Shown: piece by piece, positions 39,533 through 47,431 of the stretch
Position numbering within the stretch: the stretch's first letter is position 1
Layout of the letters: every line of letters starts with the position of its first letter
Origin: Streptomyces rhizosphaerihabitans
GTDB taxonomy: Bacteria > Actinomycetota > Actinomycetes > Streptomycetales > Streptomycetaceae
Reading direction: 5' to 3'
Length of the DNA stretch: 64,000 nucleotides
Assembly (NCBI RefSeq): GCF_025399795.1
Contig: NZ_JAODTZ010000045.1
Span: 1-64,000, forward strand
The notes under the pieces: generated by a model
The model's input: only the letters and a program-made list of their open reading frames with translations
Databases searched by the model: none
What the model was told of the DNA's origin: nothing
Position numbers and translations under genes: made by a program

Positions 39533-39575
39533 ATATCCATACGTCCTGGTCAGTGGTCCGTATATCCATGCGTCC
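39533..39575. promoter_or_regulatory. Direct repeat in the pucR promoter region
   Basis: ATATCCATACGTCC (39533-39546) and ATATCCATGCGTCC (39562-39575), offset 29 bp, in an AT-richer pocket about 100-140 bp upstream of the pucR start. They may be regulator-binding sites, possibly for PucR itself. Confidence 0.45.
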
Positions 39576-39605
39576 CCTTCGATACGTCACGCCCAGGGGC
39601 GCCCC

Positions 39606-41987
39606 TCAGCCGCGCAGGTCCACCAGCAGCGGCGGGGCGTGTTCGCCCTTCACGCTCGTCAGCGACAGCACGGCGTGTCCCGGCGGCACCGCGTGGGCCA
39701 GTTCGGACGCGGACCAGCGCTCCCGCTCGACCTGACGCACGGTGACGGCGTCCGTGGTCACGGCCTTGCCGGTCACCAGCTTGCGCAGCGCGTGGATGGC
39801 CCGGGTCATGGGCTGGTCGGCGAAGACGGTGTGCTGGGCCACGTCACGCGTCTCCACCCACTCGGTGCCCCAGGCGGCCGCGAACCTGCCGCCGTCCCAG
39901 GTGGTGACCCCGGACAGGGCCATGCGGCAGCCGACCGCACCGTACAGCGGTCCGTGCAGGGCCTCGGGGACGTCGGCGACGGTGCGCAGCGCGAGCACCA
40001 CGCCCGCGTTCTGCGAGCGCAGCCGCTGCGTCCGGCGCACGGACTCGGCGGTCACCGCGCCGGTGGCGTCGTCGAGGACGAGCCCGGCGAAGTGCACCCG
40101 GCCGGCGTCACGGACGACGGCGGTGAACTGGGCCAGCACGAGCCGGGTGATCAGCCGGGACGCCTCGTCATGACCGTGCTCGGGCAGGTCGATGCGGACG
40201 CGCAGGGGGTGGTGGGCCACCGCGCGCAGCGAGAAGGGGCGGATCGTGTCGTCGCCCGCGCCGAAGAAGTCGGCGAAGGCCGGCCGGTCCAGCAGGGCGA
40301 GCCGGTCGGCGAGAGCCGGGGCGGGGTCGGCGGGGGTACCGGTCTGCCGGAGCCGGGCGTCGAGCTCCCGGCGCATGGCCAGGTGCCGTTCGTCCGCCAG
40401 CGCCTCGCGCAGGTCCGCCAGCGCCACGCGCTCCCCCTCGAGCAGCTCCCGCAGGACGGGCAGGGAGGGAAACGCGCCGTAGGCCGCCCGGTACGGGCCG
40501 AGCAGCTGGGCGAGCGCCGTCGCGGCCCGCTGGACACCCATGGTGTCGAGGTCACCGGCCAGGGCTTCGGCGAGGAAGGCGGCCGCCTCGTCGGGGTCGT
40601 CGGACTCGGCGTAGGGGTCCAGGTCGTGGACGGCCGCCGGGTCGCCGACGCGTACCACGACGTCGAAGGCGGAGTCCGGGTCGAGTGCCGTCCCGGCGGC
40701 GCAGACAACGACGACCGCGCACCGGCCGGTCAGCGCCTGGAGGGCGAGGGACTCGACCACGGGGGCGATCACCTGCCGGGTCTTGCCGGACCCCGGCGGT
40801 CCCACGACGAGGAGCGACGTGCCGAGCGTCTCCGGCCCGAGGGCCGCGCCCACACCGCCGTAGGCGAGCGGCGTACGGTCACCGCTCACCCACCGCCCGA
40901 TGCGCACCTGTCCCGCGAGCAGGTCGTGCCGGGCGCCGCGGACAGGCAGGTCGCGGGCGCCGGAGGGGTGGGCGAGGGCGGCGGCGCCCCGGCGCCGCAC
41001 AGCGTCGGTGAATGCCGTGATCCGTGCCGGGTTCCGGGCCTGTGTCCAGGCGTGTGCGACCCGGGCGCAGTCCACGTCGTTCATCCGGCCGGCGAGCACC
41101 TCGGCGGTGAGGATGTCCGCCTCCTCGTGCTGCCCGGCCGCGCGCAGTTCGGGCCAGCGTGCCCGGGGCTCGTCGGGGGCCTGCTGCAGGGGCCCCTCGT
41201 CCTTCCTGCGGCTGCGCTCGGCGAGCCAGGTCCGGGCAAGCGGCCACCAGTCGCCGAGGCGGGCGAAGGGCCAGGTGAAGAGCAGAACCAAGGCGGCGTA
41301 GACGCCGTAGACGAACAGCACCGAACTGAAGAGGCTGGTACTGCCCGAAATGGCGTAGGTGAGAGAGAAGATCGGATCAACGATCGGAGCGGGATCCCAG
41401 CCGACTCCGGGGAACGCGCTCGGGAAGACGAAGCTGAGGGTCAGGAGGGCCGCGAGGAGCGCGAGGAGGGCACGCGCGGGCTGCCGCCTGCGCTCGAAGT
41501 AGTAGCGGAAGACCTGTGGCCAGCCGCCCAGTCGGCTCATGGCGAAACCGAGCAGAACGAAGAAGATGCCGTTGTAGGCCACCAGGGCGTCCACACCGCG
41601 CCCCTTGTCCGTGTTGGGTGCAACGAGCGTGCCGCCCCACCACCAGTCGTCCGGGGTGAAAAGCCGCAGGAGCGTCCACTGGTACGGGATGACGCCCCGC
41701 TTCCAGAAGGACCACACGATCATCCCGACCACCAGGGGGATGACCAGGCCGATGACGGTGACGGGTGAGAGCTTCCCGCGGGCCGGCGCGGCCTTCGGCA
41801 GGCTGTACCCGTAGCGCCAGATACCCGGTCGGACATCCGGGCGCGGCTCGTTGAGCCAGTCGGCGACCGCTGGACGGGCCTGCTGCGGCAGGAACGCCGG
41901 CCTCGCCGGCACGTCCGGTGGCCCCGCCGGCGGTGGCACCGGATTCGCATGCGTACCCCGCGCGTCCTGGGTCCCGTAGCCGTCCAT
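39606..41987 (-). CDS. TraG/VirD4-like membrane ATPase of unknown role
   Basis: A 793-residue protein. A Pro-rich N-terminus (about 1-70) is followed by several hydrophobic segments between about 75 and 245, and then a cytoplasmic ATPase region. Walker A is VVGPPGSGKTRQV at about 415-430. The downstream region resembles TraG/VirD4 coupling proteins, with a VLDDATGAV Walker-B-like segment at about 640. No other conjugation genes are seen. The position next to gabT is, from recollection, conserved in Streptomyces, so it is probably a chromosomal gene of unknown function. The ATG at 41987 is preferred over an earlier GTG at 42023. Confidence 0.78.
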   Translation of the reverse strand: MDGYGTQDARGTHANPVPPPAGPPDVPARPAFLPQQARPAVADWLNEPRPDVRPGIWRYGYSLPKAAPARGKLSPVTVIGLVIPLVVGMIVWSFWKRGVIPYQWTLLRLFTPDDWWWGGTLVAPNTDKGRGVDALVAYNGIFFVLLGFAMSRLGGWPQVFRYYFERRRQPARALLALLAALLTLSFVFPSAFPGVGWDPAPIVDPIFSLTYAISGSTSLFSSVLFVYGVYAALVLLFTWPFARLGDWWPLARTWLAERSRRKDEGPLQQAPDEPRARWPELRAAGQHEEADILTAEVLAGRMNDVDCARVAHAWTQARNPARITAFTDAVRRRGAAALAHPSGARDLPVRGARHDLLAGQVRIGRWVSGDRTPLAYGGVGAALGPETLGTSLLVVGPPGSGKTRQVIAPVVESLALQALTGRCAVVVVCAAGTALDPDSAFDVVVRVGDPAAVHDLDPYAESDDPDEAAAFLAEALAGDLDTMGVQRAATALAQLLGPYRAAYGAFPSLPVLRELLEGERVALADLREALADERHLAMRRELDARLRQTGTPADPAPALADRLALLDRPAFADFFGAGDDTIRPFSLRAVAHHPLRVRIDLPEHGHDEASRLITRLVLAQFTAVVRDAGRVHFAGLVLDDATGAVTAESVRRTQRLRSQNAGVVLALRTVADVPEALHGPLYGAVGCRMALSGVTTWDGGRFAAAWGTEWVETRDVAQHTVFADQPMTRAIHALRKLVTGKAVTTDAVTVRQVERERWSASELAHAVPPGHAVLSLTSVKGEHAPPLLVDLRG

Positions 41988-42283
41988 CGCCCTTGCCCCC
42001 TGACCAGCCGCTCCGTCCACCACCAGCGAGTCAATCTAACGCCCCCGTCAGGGGAGTTCACCCCTTACACGGCCGGGTCCGCGGTGAAGCCCCGACGCCT
42101 CTCTATATCCACGACGGACAAACATGGCAGCCGAAAACACCCACATGGAGCATGCCAGCCGCCCCTTCACCGCCCTAGCCTGCGAGAAAAGAAGGCAAGC
42201 GTCCGAAAACCCCCCGCCCGGACCACCCCGCGTTCGCCGGGGACCGTCCGGTTTCGCAAGACAAGATCATCAGGGAGCCCCTC

Positions 42284-43618
42284 ATGACCGCACTTCCGCA
42301 GGAGCGCCGCGTCGTCACCGCCATCCCCGGCCCGAAGTCGCAGGAGCTGCAGGCCCGACGCACCGCCGTGGTCGCGGCCGGTGTGGGGTCGGTGCTCCCT
42401 GTCTTCACCACGCGCGCCGGCGGCGGGATCATCGAGGACGTCGACGGCAACCGCCTCATCGACTTCGGCTCCGGCATCGCCGTGACGTCGGTCGGCGCGA
42501 GCGCCGAGGCCGTCGTACGCCGGGCCTCCGCCCAGCTCCAGGACTTCACCCACACCTGTTTCATGGTCACGCCGTACGAGGGCTACGTCGCCGTCGCCGA
42601 GGCGCTCGCCGAGCTGACCCCGGGCGACCACGCCAAGAAGTCCGCACTGTTCAACTCGGGCGCCGAGGCCGTCGAGAACGCCGTCAAGATCGCCCGCGCG
42701 TACACCAAGCGCCAGGCCGTCGTCGTCTTCGACCACGGCTACCACGGCCGTACGAACCTCACGATGGCGCTGACCGCCAAGAACATGCCGTACAAGAACG
42801 GCTTCGGCCCGTTCGCGCCCGAGGTCTACCGCGTGCCGGTCGCCTACGGCTACCGCTGGCTGACGGGCCCGGAGAACGCCGGTGCCGAGGCGTCCGCGCA
42901 GGCCATCGACATGATCAACAAGCAGATCGGCGCCGACAACGTCGCCGCGATCATCATCGAGCCGCTGCTCGGCGAAGGCGGCTTCATCGAGCCCGCCAAG
43001 GGCTTCCTGCCGGCCATCAGCCAGTTCGCCAAGGACAACGGCATCGTCTTCGTCGCGGACGAGATCCAGTCCGGCTTCTGCCGTACCGGCCAGTGGTTCG
43101 CCTGCGAGGACGAGGGCATCGTCCCGGACCTGATCACCACCGCCAAGGGCATCGCGGGCGGTCTGCCGCTCGCCGCCGTGACGGGCCGCGCCGAGATCAT
43201 GGACGCCGCGCACTCCGGCGGCCTGGGCGGCACCTACGGCGGCAACCCGGTGGCCTGCGCCGGTGCGCTCGGCGCGATCGAGACGATGAAGGAGCTCGAC
43301 CTCAACGCCAAGGCGAAGCACATCGAGTCGGTCATGAAGACCCGCCTCGGCGCCATGGCCGAGAAGTTCGACATCATCGGCGAGGTCCGCGGGCGTGGCG
43401 CCATGATCGCGATCGAGCTGGTCAAGGACCCCGCGACCAAGGAGCCGAACCCGGAGGCGGCCGGCGCGCTCGCCAAGGCCTGCCACCAGGAGGGTCTGCT
43501 GGTCCTGACCTGTGGCACCTACGGCAACGTCCTCCGCTTCCTGCCCCCGCTGGTCATCGGCGAGGACCTCCTGAACGAGGGTCTCGACATCATCGAGCAG
43601 GCCTTCTCGCGCATCTGA
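42284..43618 (+). CDS. gabT: 4-aminobutyrate aminotransferase
   Basis: A 444-residue class III PLP aminotransferase. Key segments are GSGIAVTSVG (about 65), the PLP phosphate loop NSGAEAVENAVKIAR (about 125-140), FVADEIQSGFCRTG with the pyridine-binding Asp (about 255-270), and the Schiff-base Lys in TTAKGIAGGLPLAAVTGR (about 285). It transfers the amino group of GABA to 2-oxoglutarate, giving succinic semialdehyde. The ATG has AGGGAGCC upstream. It is divergent from the TraG-like gene across about 296 bp. It completes a putrescine-to-succinate route with the puuB-like and aldehyde dehydrogenase genes to the right. Confidence 0.94.
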   Translation: MTALPQERRVVTAIPGPKSQELQARRTAVVAAGVGSVLPVFTTRAGGGIIEDVDGNRLIDFGSGIAVTSVGASAEAVVRRASAQLQDFTHTCFMVTPYEGYVAVAEALAELTPGDHAKKSALFNSGAEAVENAVKIARAYTKRQAVVVFDHGYHGRTNLTMALTAKNMPYKNGFGPFAPEVYRVPVAYGYRWLTGPENAGAEASAQAIDMINKQIGADNVAAIIIEPLLGEGGFIEPAKGFLPAISQFAKDNGIVFVADEIQSGFCRTGQWFACEDEGIVPDLITTAKGIAGGLPLAAVTGRAEIMDAAHSGGLGGTYGGNPVACAGALGAIETMKELDLNAKAKHIESVMKTRLGAMAEKFDIIGEVRGRGAMIAIELVKDPATKEPNPEAAGALAKACHQEGLLVLTCGTYGNVLRFLPPLVIGEDLLNEGLDIIEQAFSRI

Positions 43619-43629
43619 CGTCCGAGACA

Positions 43630-43692
43630 CCGCAGCACCGGAATCCGGGAAACCGCCCACGGGCGGATTCCGCTCGGGTTCCGGTGCTGCGG
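43630..43692 (+). terminator. Compound terminator hairpin downstream of gabT
   Basis: An outer 14-bp stem (CCGCAGCACCGGAA at 43630-43643, complement at 43679-43692) encloses a second stem CCGCCC/GGGCGG (43653-43666). It lies 12 bp after the gabT stop. Confidence 0.8.
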
Positions 43693-44104
43693 CGTTCCGG
43701 GTCGGGGCGTGTGAAGAAGGTGTGCGAGGTGCATGACGGGACGCGATTCCGCCTGTCGGAGCCGCACCCCCTGCCGTAGGTTCTAACCAGATCAGCGATA
43801 CACCCGCCCACAGGGGACTGTGGGTGACACCGGGCCGAGGCTTCCCCGGCCTCGCCCTGGTCGTGCCCTCGCGCACACACCCGGAGCTTCGGGCTCCGGT
43901 TCTCCTCACCGATCGGACAGTCGCCCGCCCCAAACCCCCCGGGGCGCGCGGCAACCCGGTCCGGACGGCCGCCTCGGAACCACCCCCCCTGTTCCGGGGC
44001 GGCCGACCCTCCTTCTTCCCCTTCCTCCGCCGGGCCCGTTCTTCAGCCCGATGCGGCAGGCGGGTGGTGCCGCGACAGCGTCGGACGATGGCACGCTGTC
44101 CCCC
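43693..44104. other. Non-coding stretch upstream of the PAP2 gene
   Basis: About 410 bp with no supportable gene. A short hairpin CCCACAG/CTGTGGG occurs near 43809-43826, and the last 250 bp are C-rich. A promoter for the PAP2 gene is expected but not identified. Confidence 0.5.
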
Positions 44105-44755
44105 ATGCCCCGCATGCCTCTCCTGTTCGGCCTGCCCGCCCTCTGCTTCGTGCTCATCACCTGGCAGGTCGTGGCGGGCGGCCCGCTCGTGAGCCTGGAC
44201 GAGCGGATCAGCGCCGTCCTCGTTCACCCGGACCGGTTCTCCGAGCTGCTCGCCGACCTGGGCAGCGTCCAGGTGGCGGTACCGGTCCTCGCCGTCACGC
44301 TGATGTACATCGCGTGGCGGGGCCGCGCCACCGGTCTGGACCGATGGTGGCAGCCTCCTGCCGCCGCCGCGGTCCTGATGGCCCTCGTGCCCGCGGTGAT
44401 CGTGCCGCTGAAGGAACTGATCGCCAGGCCGGGCCCCCCGGTCATGGGACCCGGCACCGGCTTCTATCCCTCGGGGCACACCGCGACCGCCGCCATCGCG
44501 TACGGCGCCGCGACGCTGCTCCTGCTCCCCCTGCTCCGCACCGCGGGCGCCCGTGGCGCACTGCTGAGCGTCTGTGCGGCCGTGAACGCCTGCGTGGCCT
44601 TCGGTCTGGTCCGGCGCGGCTACCACTGGCCACTGGACGTGGTGGCCAGTTGGTGCCTCTGCGCGGTGCTGCTGTGCTCCCTGCGGCTGTTCGTCAGCCG
44701 AAGTACGCGTCGAAGTTGCGCGAGAACTCCCAGCCTCCGAACCGGTCCCAGTTGA
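44105..44755 (+). CDS. PAP2 family membrane phosphatase
   Basis: A 216-residue integral membrane protein with about five hydrophobic segments. It has the PAP2 triad: KELIARP (about 105-111), PSGHTAT (about 124-130) and RRGYHWPLDV (about 169-178). The family removes phosphate from lipid phosphates such as phosphatidate or undecaprenyl diphosphate at the outer face of the membrane. The ATG at 44105 follows a weak leader without an obvious Shine-Dalgarno. Its 3' end overlaps the convergent chitinase gene by 62 bp, so the last 20 residues are read antisense to the chitinase C-terminus. Confidence 0.85.
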   Translation: MPRMPLLFGLPALCFVLITWQVVAGGPLVSLDERISAVLVHPDRFSELLADLGSVQVAVPVLAVTLMYIAWRGRATGLDRWWQPPAAAAVLMALVPAVIVPLKELIARPGPPVMGPGTGFYPSGHTATAAIAYGAATLLLLPLLRTAGARGALLSVCAAVNACVAFGLVRRGYHWPLDVVASWCLCAVLLCSLRLFVSRSTRRSCARTPSLRTGPS

Positions 44756-46523
44756 CCGACCACGTCATCAGGCCGCGCAGGCCCGGCCAGGTGCCGTGGG
44801 TCGCGTACGAGCCGCAGTTGGTCTTCTTCGTGAGGCAGTCGAGCGTCTTGGTGACCTCGGCCGGGGCCACGTAGCCGTTGCCGGCGTTGGTGGTGGCGGG
44901 CATGCCGATCGCTATCTGGTCGGGGCGCAGCGGCGGGAAGACGTTATTGGCGTCACCCGCGACCGGGAAGCCCGTCAGGAGCATGTCGGTCATCGCGATG
45001 TGGAAGTCGGCGCCGCCCATGGAGTGGTACTGGTTGTCGAGGCCCATGATCGAGCCGGAGTTGTAGTCCTGGACGTGCAGCAGGGTCAGGTCGTCGCGCA
45101 GGGCGTGGATCACCGGGAGGTAGGCGCCGGCGCGCGGGTCCTGGCCGCCCCACTTCCCGGTCCCGTAGTACTGGTATCCGAGCTGGACGAAGAAGGTCTC
45201 CGGGGCCATGGTCAGCACGAACTTCGAGCCGTACTTGGCCTTCAGGGTCTTCAGTGCCGAGATGAGGTTGACGATCACCGGGGTCGTCGGGCTCTTGAAG
45301 TTCGTGTCGCTCGCGTCCAGGGAGAGCGAGTGGCCCTCGAAGTCGATGTCCAGGCCGTCCAGGCCGTAGGTGTCGATGATCTTCGAGACCGAGGAGACGA
45401 AGGTGTCGCGGGCGGCCGTGGTGGTGAGCTGGACCTGGCCGTTCTGGCCGCCGATCGAGATCAGCACCTTCTTGCCGGCCGCCTGCTTGGCCCTGACCGC
45501 GGCCTTGAAGTCGGCGTCGCTCTCCGCCGTGGGGCACTCGGTGACCTGGCAGCGGTTGAAGCGGATGTCGCCCGAGGTGGTGGAGGTGGGTTCGCCGAAG
45601 GCCAGGTCGATGACGTCCCAGCTGTCGGGTACGTCGGCCATCCGCGTGTAGCCGGCGCCGTTGGCGAAGCTCGCGTGGAGGTAGCCGACGAGGGCGTGGG
45701 CGGGCAGGTCCGAAGAGCCGCCGCCACCCGAACCCGCCGAGGTGGTCGCGGTGACCGTGGCCGACTTCGCCGACTCGCCCGCGGCGTTCGTCGCCGCGAC
45801 CTGGAAGGAGTACGCGGTGGAGGGGGACAGACCGCTCACGGTCGTCGAGGTGCCGGTGACCGTCTGGACCTTCACTCCGTCGCGGTACACGGAGTAGCCG
45901 GTCGCGCCGGTGACCGCCGTCCAGGACAGGCCGACCGCCGAGGAGGTGACCGTGCCGGCCGTCAGTCCGGTGGGCGCGGCCGGCGGCTGCCCGGCGTCGA
46001 CGCCGGGGCCGGTCAGCGAGAGGTCGTCGGCGTAGTAGGTACCGGTGCCGTACCAGCCGTGCGTGTAGATCGTGACCTGGGTGGTGGCGGCGCCGGTGCG
46101 GAAGGCGGTGCTCAGTTGCTGCCAGTCAGTGGCGGACGGGGTCCAGGTGCTGACGTCGGTCGTGCCGGTGCCGGTCGCGCCGAGGTAGACGTAACCGCCG
46201 CGGACGTATCCGGAGAGGGTGTACTGCGCGTCGGGTTTCACGGTCACGGTCTGCGAGCACTGCGCGTAGTCGCTGCCGGCCGGGGTCGCCATCAGCGCCG
46301 AACTACCGCTCCGCACAGGGGAATTGACGGTGCTCGCCGCCGTACAGGTCCAGTTGCTCAGGCCCGACTCGAATCCGCCGTTCCTGGCCAGGTCCGCGTC
46401 GGCCGCGCGGGCGGCCGACGAGAGCGCGACCAGGCCGGGTACGGCGAGGGCGGTGGCCGCGCACGCGGCGACAAGCCTTTGGCGACGGCGTGCGAACGGT
46501 CTGTTGTGTCTGGTGCGGTCCAC
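44694..46523 (-). CDS. Secreted GH18 chitinase with CBM and fibronectin-III domains
   Basis: A 609-residue exported chitinase. Order: signal peptide (charged RRRQRLVAA, hydrophobic core, cut near AARA), a CBM-like beta-sandwich (about 40-190, starting NGGFESGLSNW), a fibronectin-III domain (about 190-280), a Gly/Ser linker, and a GH18 barrel with the catalytic DxxDxDxE in DGLDIDFEG at about 400. It hydrolyses chitin outside the cell. The GTG at 46523 has GGAGG five bases upstream. A TTGACA-type -35 followed by a DasR-like site lies just upstream, consistent with induction by N-acetylglucosamine metabolism. Confidence 0.93.
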   Translation of the reverse strand: MDRTRHNRPFARRRQRLVAACAATALAVPGLVALSSAARAADADLARNGGFESGLSNWTCTAASTVNSPVRSGSSALMATPAGSDYAQCSQTVTVKPDAQYTLSGYVRGGYVYLGATGTGTTDVSTWTPSATDWQQLSTAFRTGAATTQVTIYTHGWYGTGTYYADDLSLTGPGVDAGQPPAAPTGLTAGTVTSSAVGLSWTAVTGATGYSVYRDGVKVQTVTGTSTTVSGLSPSTAYSFQVAATNAAGESAKSATVTATTSAGSGGGGSSDLPAHALVGYLHASFANGAGYTRMADVPDSWDVIDLAFGEPTSTTSGDIRFNRCQVTECPTAESDADFKAAVRAKQAAGKKVLISIGGQNGQVQLTTTAARDTFVSSVSKIIDTYGLDGLDIDFEGHSLSLDASDTNFKSPTTPVIVNLISALKTLKAKYGSKFVLTMAPETFFVQLGYQYYGTGKWGGQDPRAGAYLPVIHALRDDLTLLHVQDYNSGSIMGLDNQYHSMGGADFHIAMTDMLLTGFPVAGDANNVFPPLRPDQIAIGMPATTNAGNGYVAPAEVTKTLDCLTKKTNCGSYATHGTWPGLRGLMTWSVNWDRFGGWEFSRNFDAYFG

Positions 46524-46570
46524 GACTGCCTCCGGGCATGGGGGAGTTGGAGGATGGAGCGCGCCCAACT

Positions 46571-46582
46571 TGGTCCAGACCA
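46571..46582. promoter_or_regulatory. DasR-responsive element in the chitinase promoter
   Basis: TGGTCCAGACCA within ACTTGGTCCAGACCAATT is close to the remembered dre consensus TGGTCTAGACCA and to the repeats of classic Streptomyces chitinase promoters. On the minus strand a TTGACA (46595-46590) lies just upstream. Confidence 0.8.
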
Positions 46583-46611
46583 ATTCGCTTGTCAAGTCCT
46601 CCGGCAGGCAA

Positions 46612-46726
46612 CGGACTTCGGACGGTCACCGGGCCGGCTTCCACACGGTCACCGGTCGGGCTTCCGGGCAATCACCGGGCCTGCTTCCGGGCGGCCGCCG
46701 AGTCGGACTTCGGACGGCCGCCGGTC
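46612..46726. repeat. Five tandem 23-bp repeats upstream of the chitinase promoter
   Basis: Contiguous units at 46612, 46635, 46658, 46681 and 46704, each of the form (C/G)GGCTTC(C/G)GGACGGTCACCGG. They fill the gap between the chitinase promoter and the 3' end of the small gene at 46735. Confidence 0.88.
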
Positions 46727-46734
46727 CCGGCCCC

Positions 46735-47193
46735 TCACCGCCGTCGGTCCTCGTTCCCGGCGAGGCCCGCCGCGGCCTCGTGCATGGCCAGTTCGAGCAG
46801 TGCCGGGTCGGTGAGCGTGCCCGAGCCGTCCGGCGGGACCAGCCAGCGGACCCCGCCGGTGGACCGCCTCGGGTACGGCACCACGATCCAGGTGCCGTGG
46901 CCCGCCGTGCGCACCCCCGTGCCGAGCCACCGGGCCGCGGTGCCCGCGGGCACGAAGAAGCCCATCCGGGCGTCGCCGAAGTCGACGAGGACCGGACCGG
47001 GCTGGTCGATCACCCGGGTCAGTACGTCGAGGGTCGGATAGCCGAGCTCGCCCGGCAGGATGAGGACGTCCCAGGCCCTTCCCGCGGGCAGCAGCGCGAT
47101 CCCGCGGGGGTTGCGCTCCCACTCCCGGCGGCAGGCCTCGGGATCCGGAGCCACGGATGCCAGCCAGTCGACCGCCGCCTTGGGCCCTGTCAT
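46735..47193 (-). CDS. Conserved hypothetical protein
   Basis: A 152-residue soluble protein with clear coding bias and a good start (GGGAGG seven bases before the ATG). The sequence has Trp-rich and Gly/Pro-rich stretches (IALLPAGRAWDVLILPGELG, then VLVDFGDARMGFFVPAG, and TGGVRWLVPPDGSGT). These weakly recall the N-terminal part of bifunctional primase-polymerase domains, but no catalytic residues can be assigned. It is flanked on both sides by tandem repeats. No function is proposed. Confidence 0.78.
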   Translation of the reverse strand: MTGPKAAVDWLASVAPDPEACRREWERNPRGIALLPAGRAWDVLILPGELGYPTLDVLTRVIDQPGPVLVDFGDARMGFFVPAGTAARWLGTGVRTAGHGTWIVVPYPRRSTGGVRWLVPPDGSGTLTDPALLELAMHEAAAGLAGNEDRRR

Positions 47194-47310
47194 GACGGAA
47201 CCTCCCTCTCATGTCGACGCTGGTCGCGTCACGGAGGAGAGGGAGGCCCGGGCCGTTCATTACGCGGGTTCGGGCTACTGGTTGACAAAAATTCAGGTCA
47301 CCCGGCCGAC

Positions 47311-47417
47311 ACCGGGCGCGCGCCGGTGGATCACGTCCAGGTCCGCGCGCCGGTGGATCACGTCCGGGGGCACGCGCCGGTGGATCACGCTGGGGGCACG
47401 CACGGGTGGATCACGTC
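47311..47417. repeat. Four tandem 27-bp repeats
   Basis: Copies of GCGCGCCGGTGGATCACGTCC with GGTGGATCAC starting at 47325, 47352, 47379 and 47405, so the period is 26-27 bp. They lie in the 238-bp gap between the puuB-like gene and the small hypothetical gene. The unit and period differ from the 23-bp array 600 bp away. Confidence 0.88.
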
Positions 47418-47431
47418 CCGGGGCGCGCGCC

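Noticed and set aside
39606..41987. Integrated conjugative element
   Set aside because: Only one TraG-like gene is seen, with no integrase, relaxase, att site or tRNA target, and its composition matches the neighbours.
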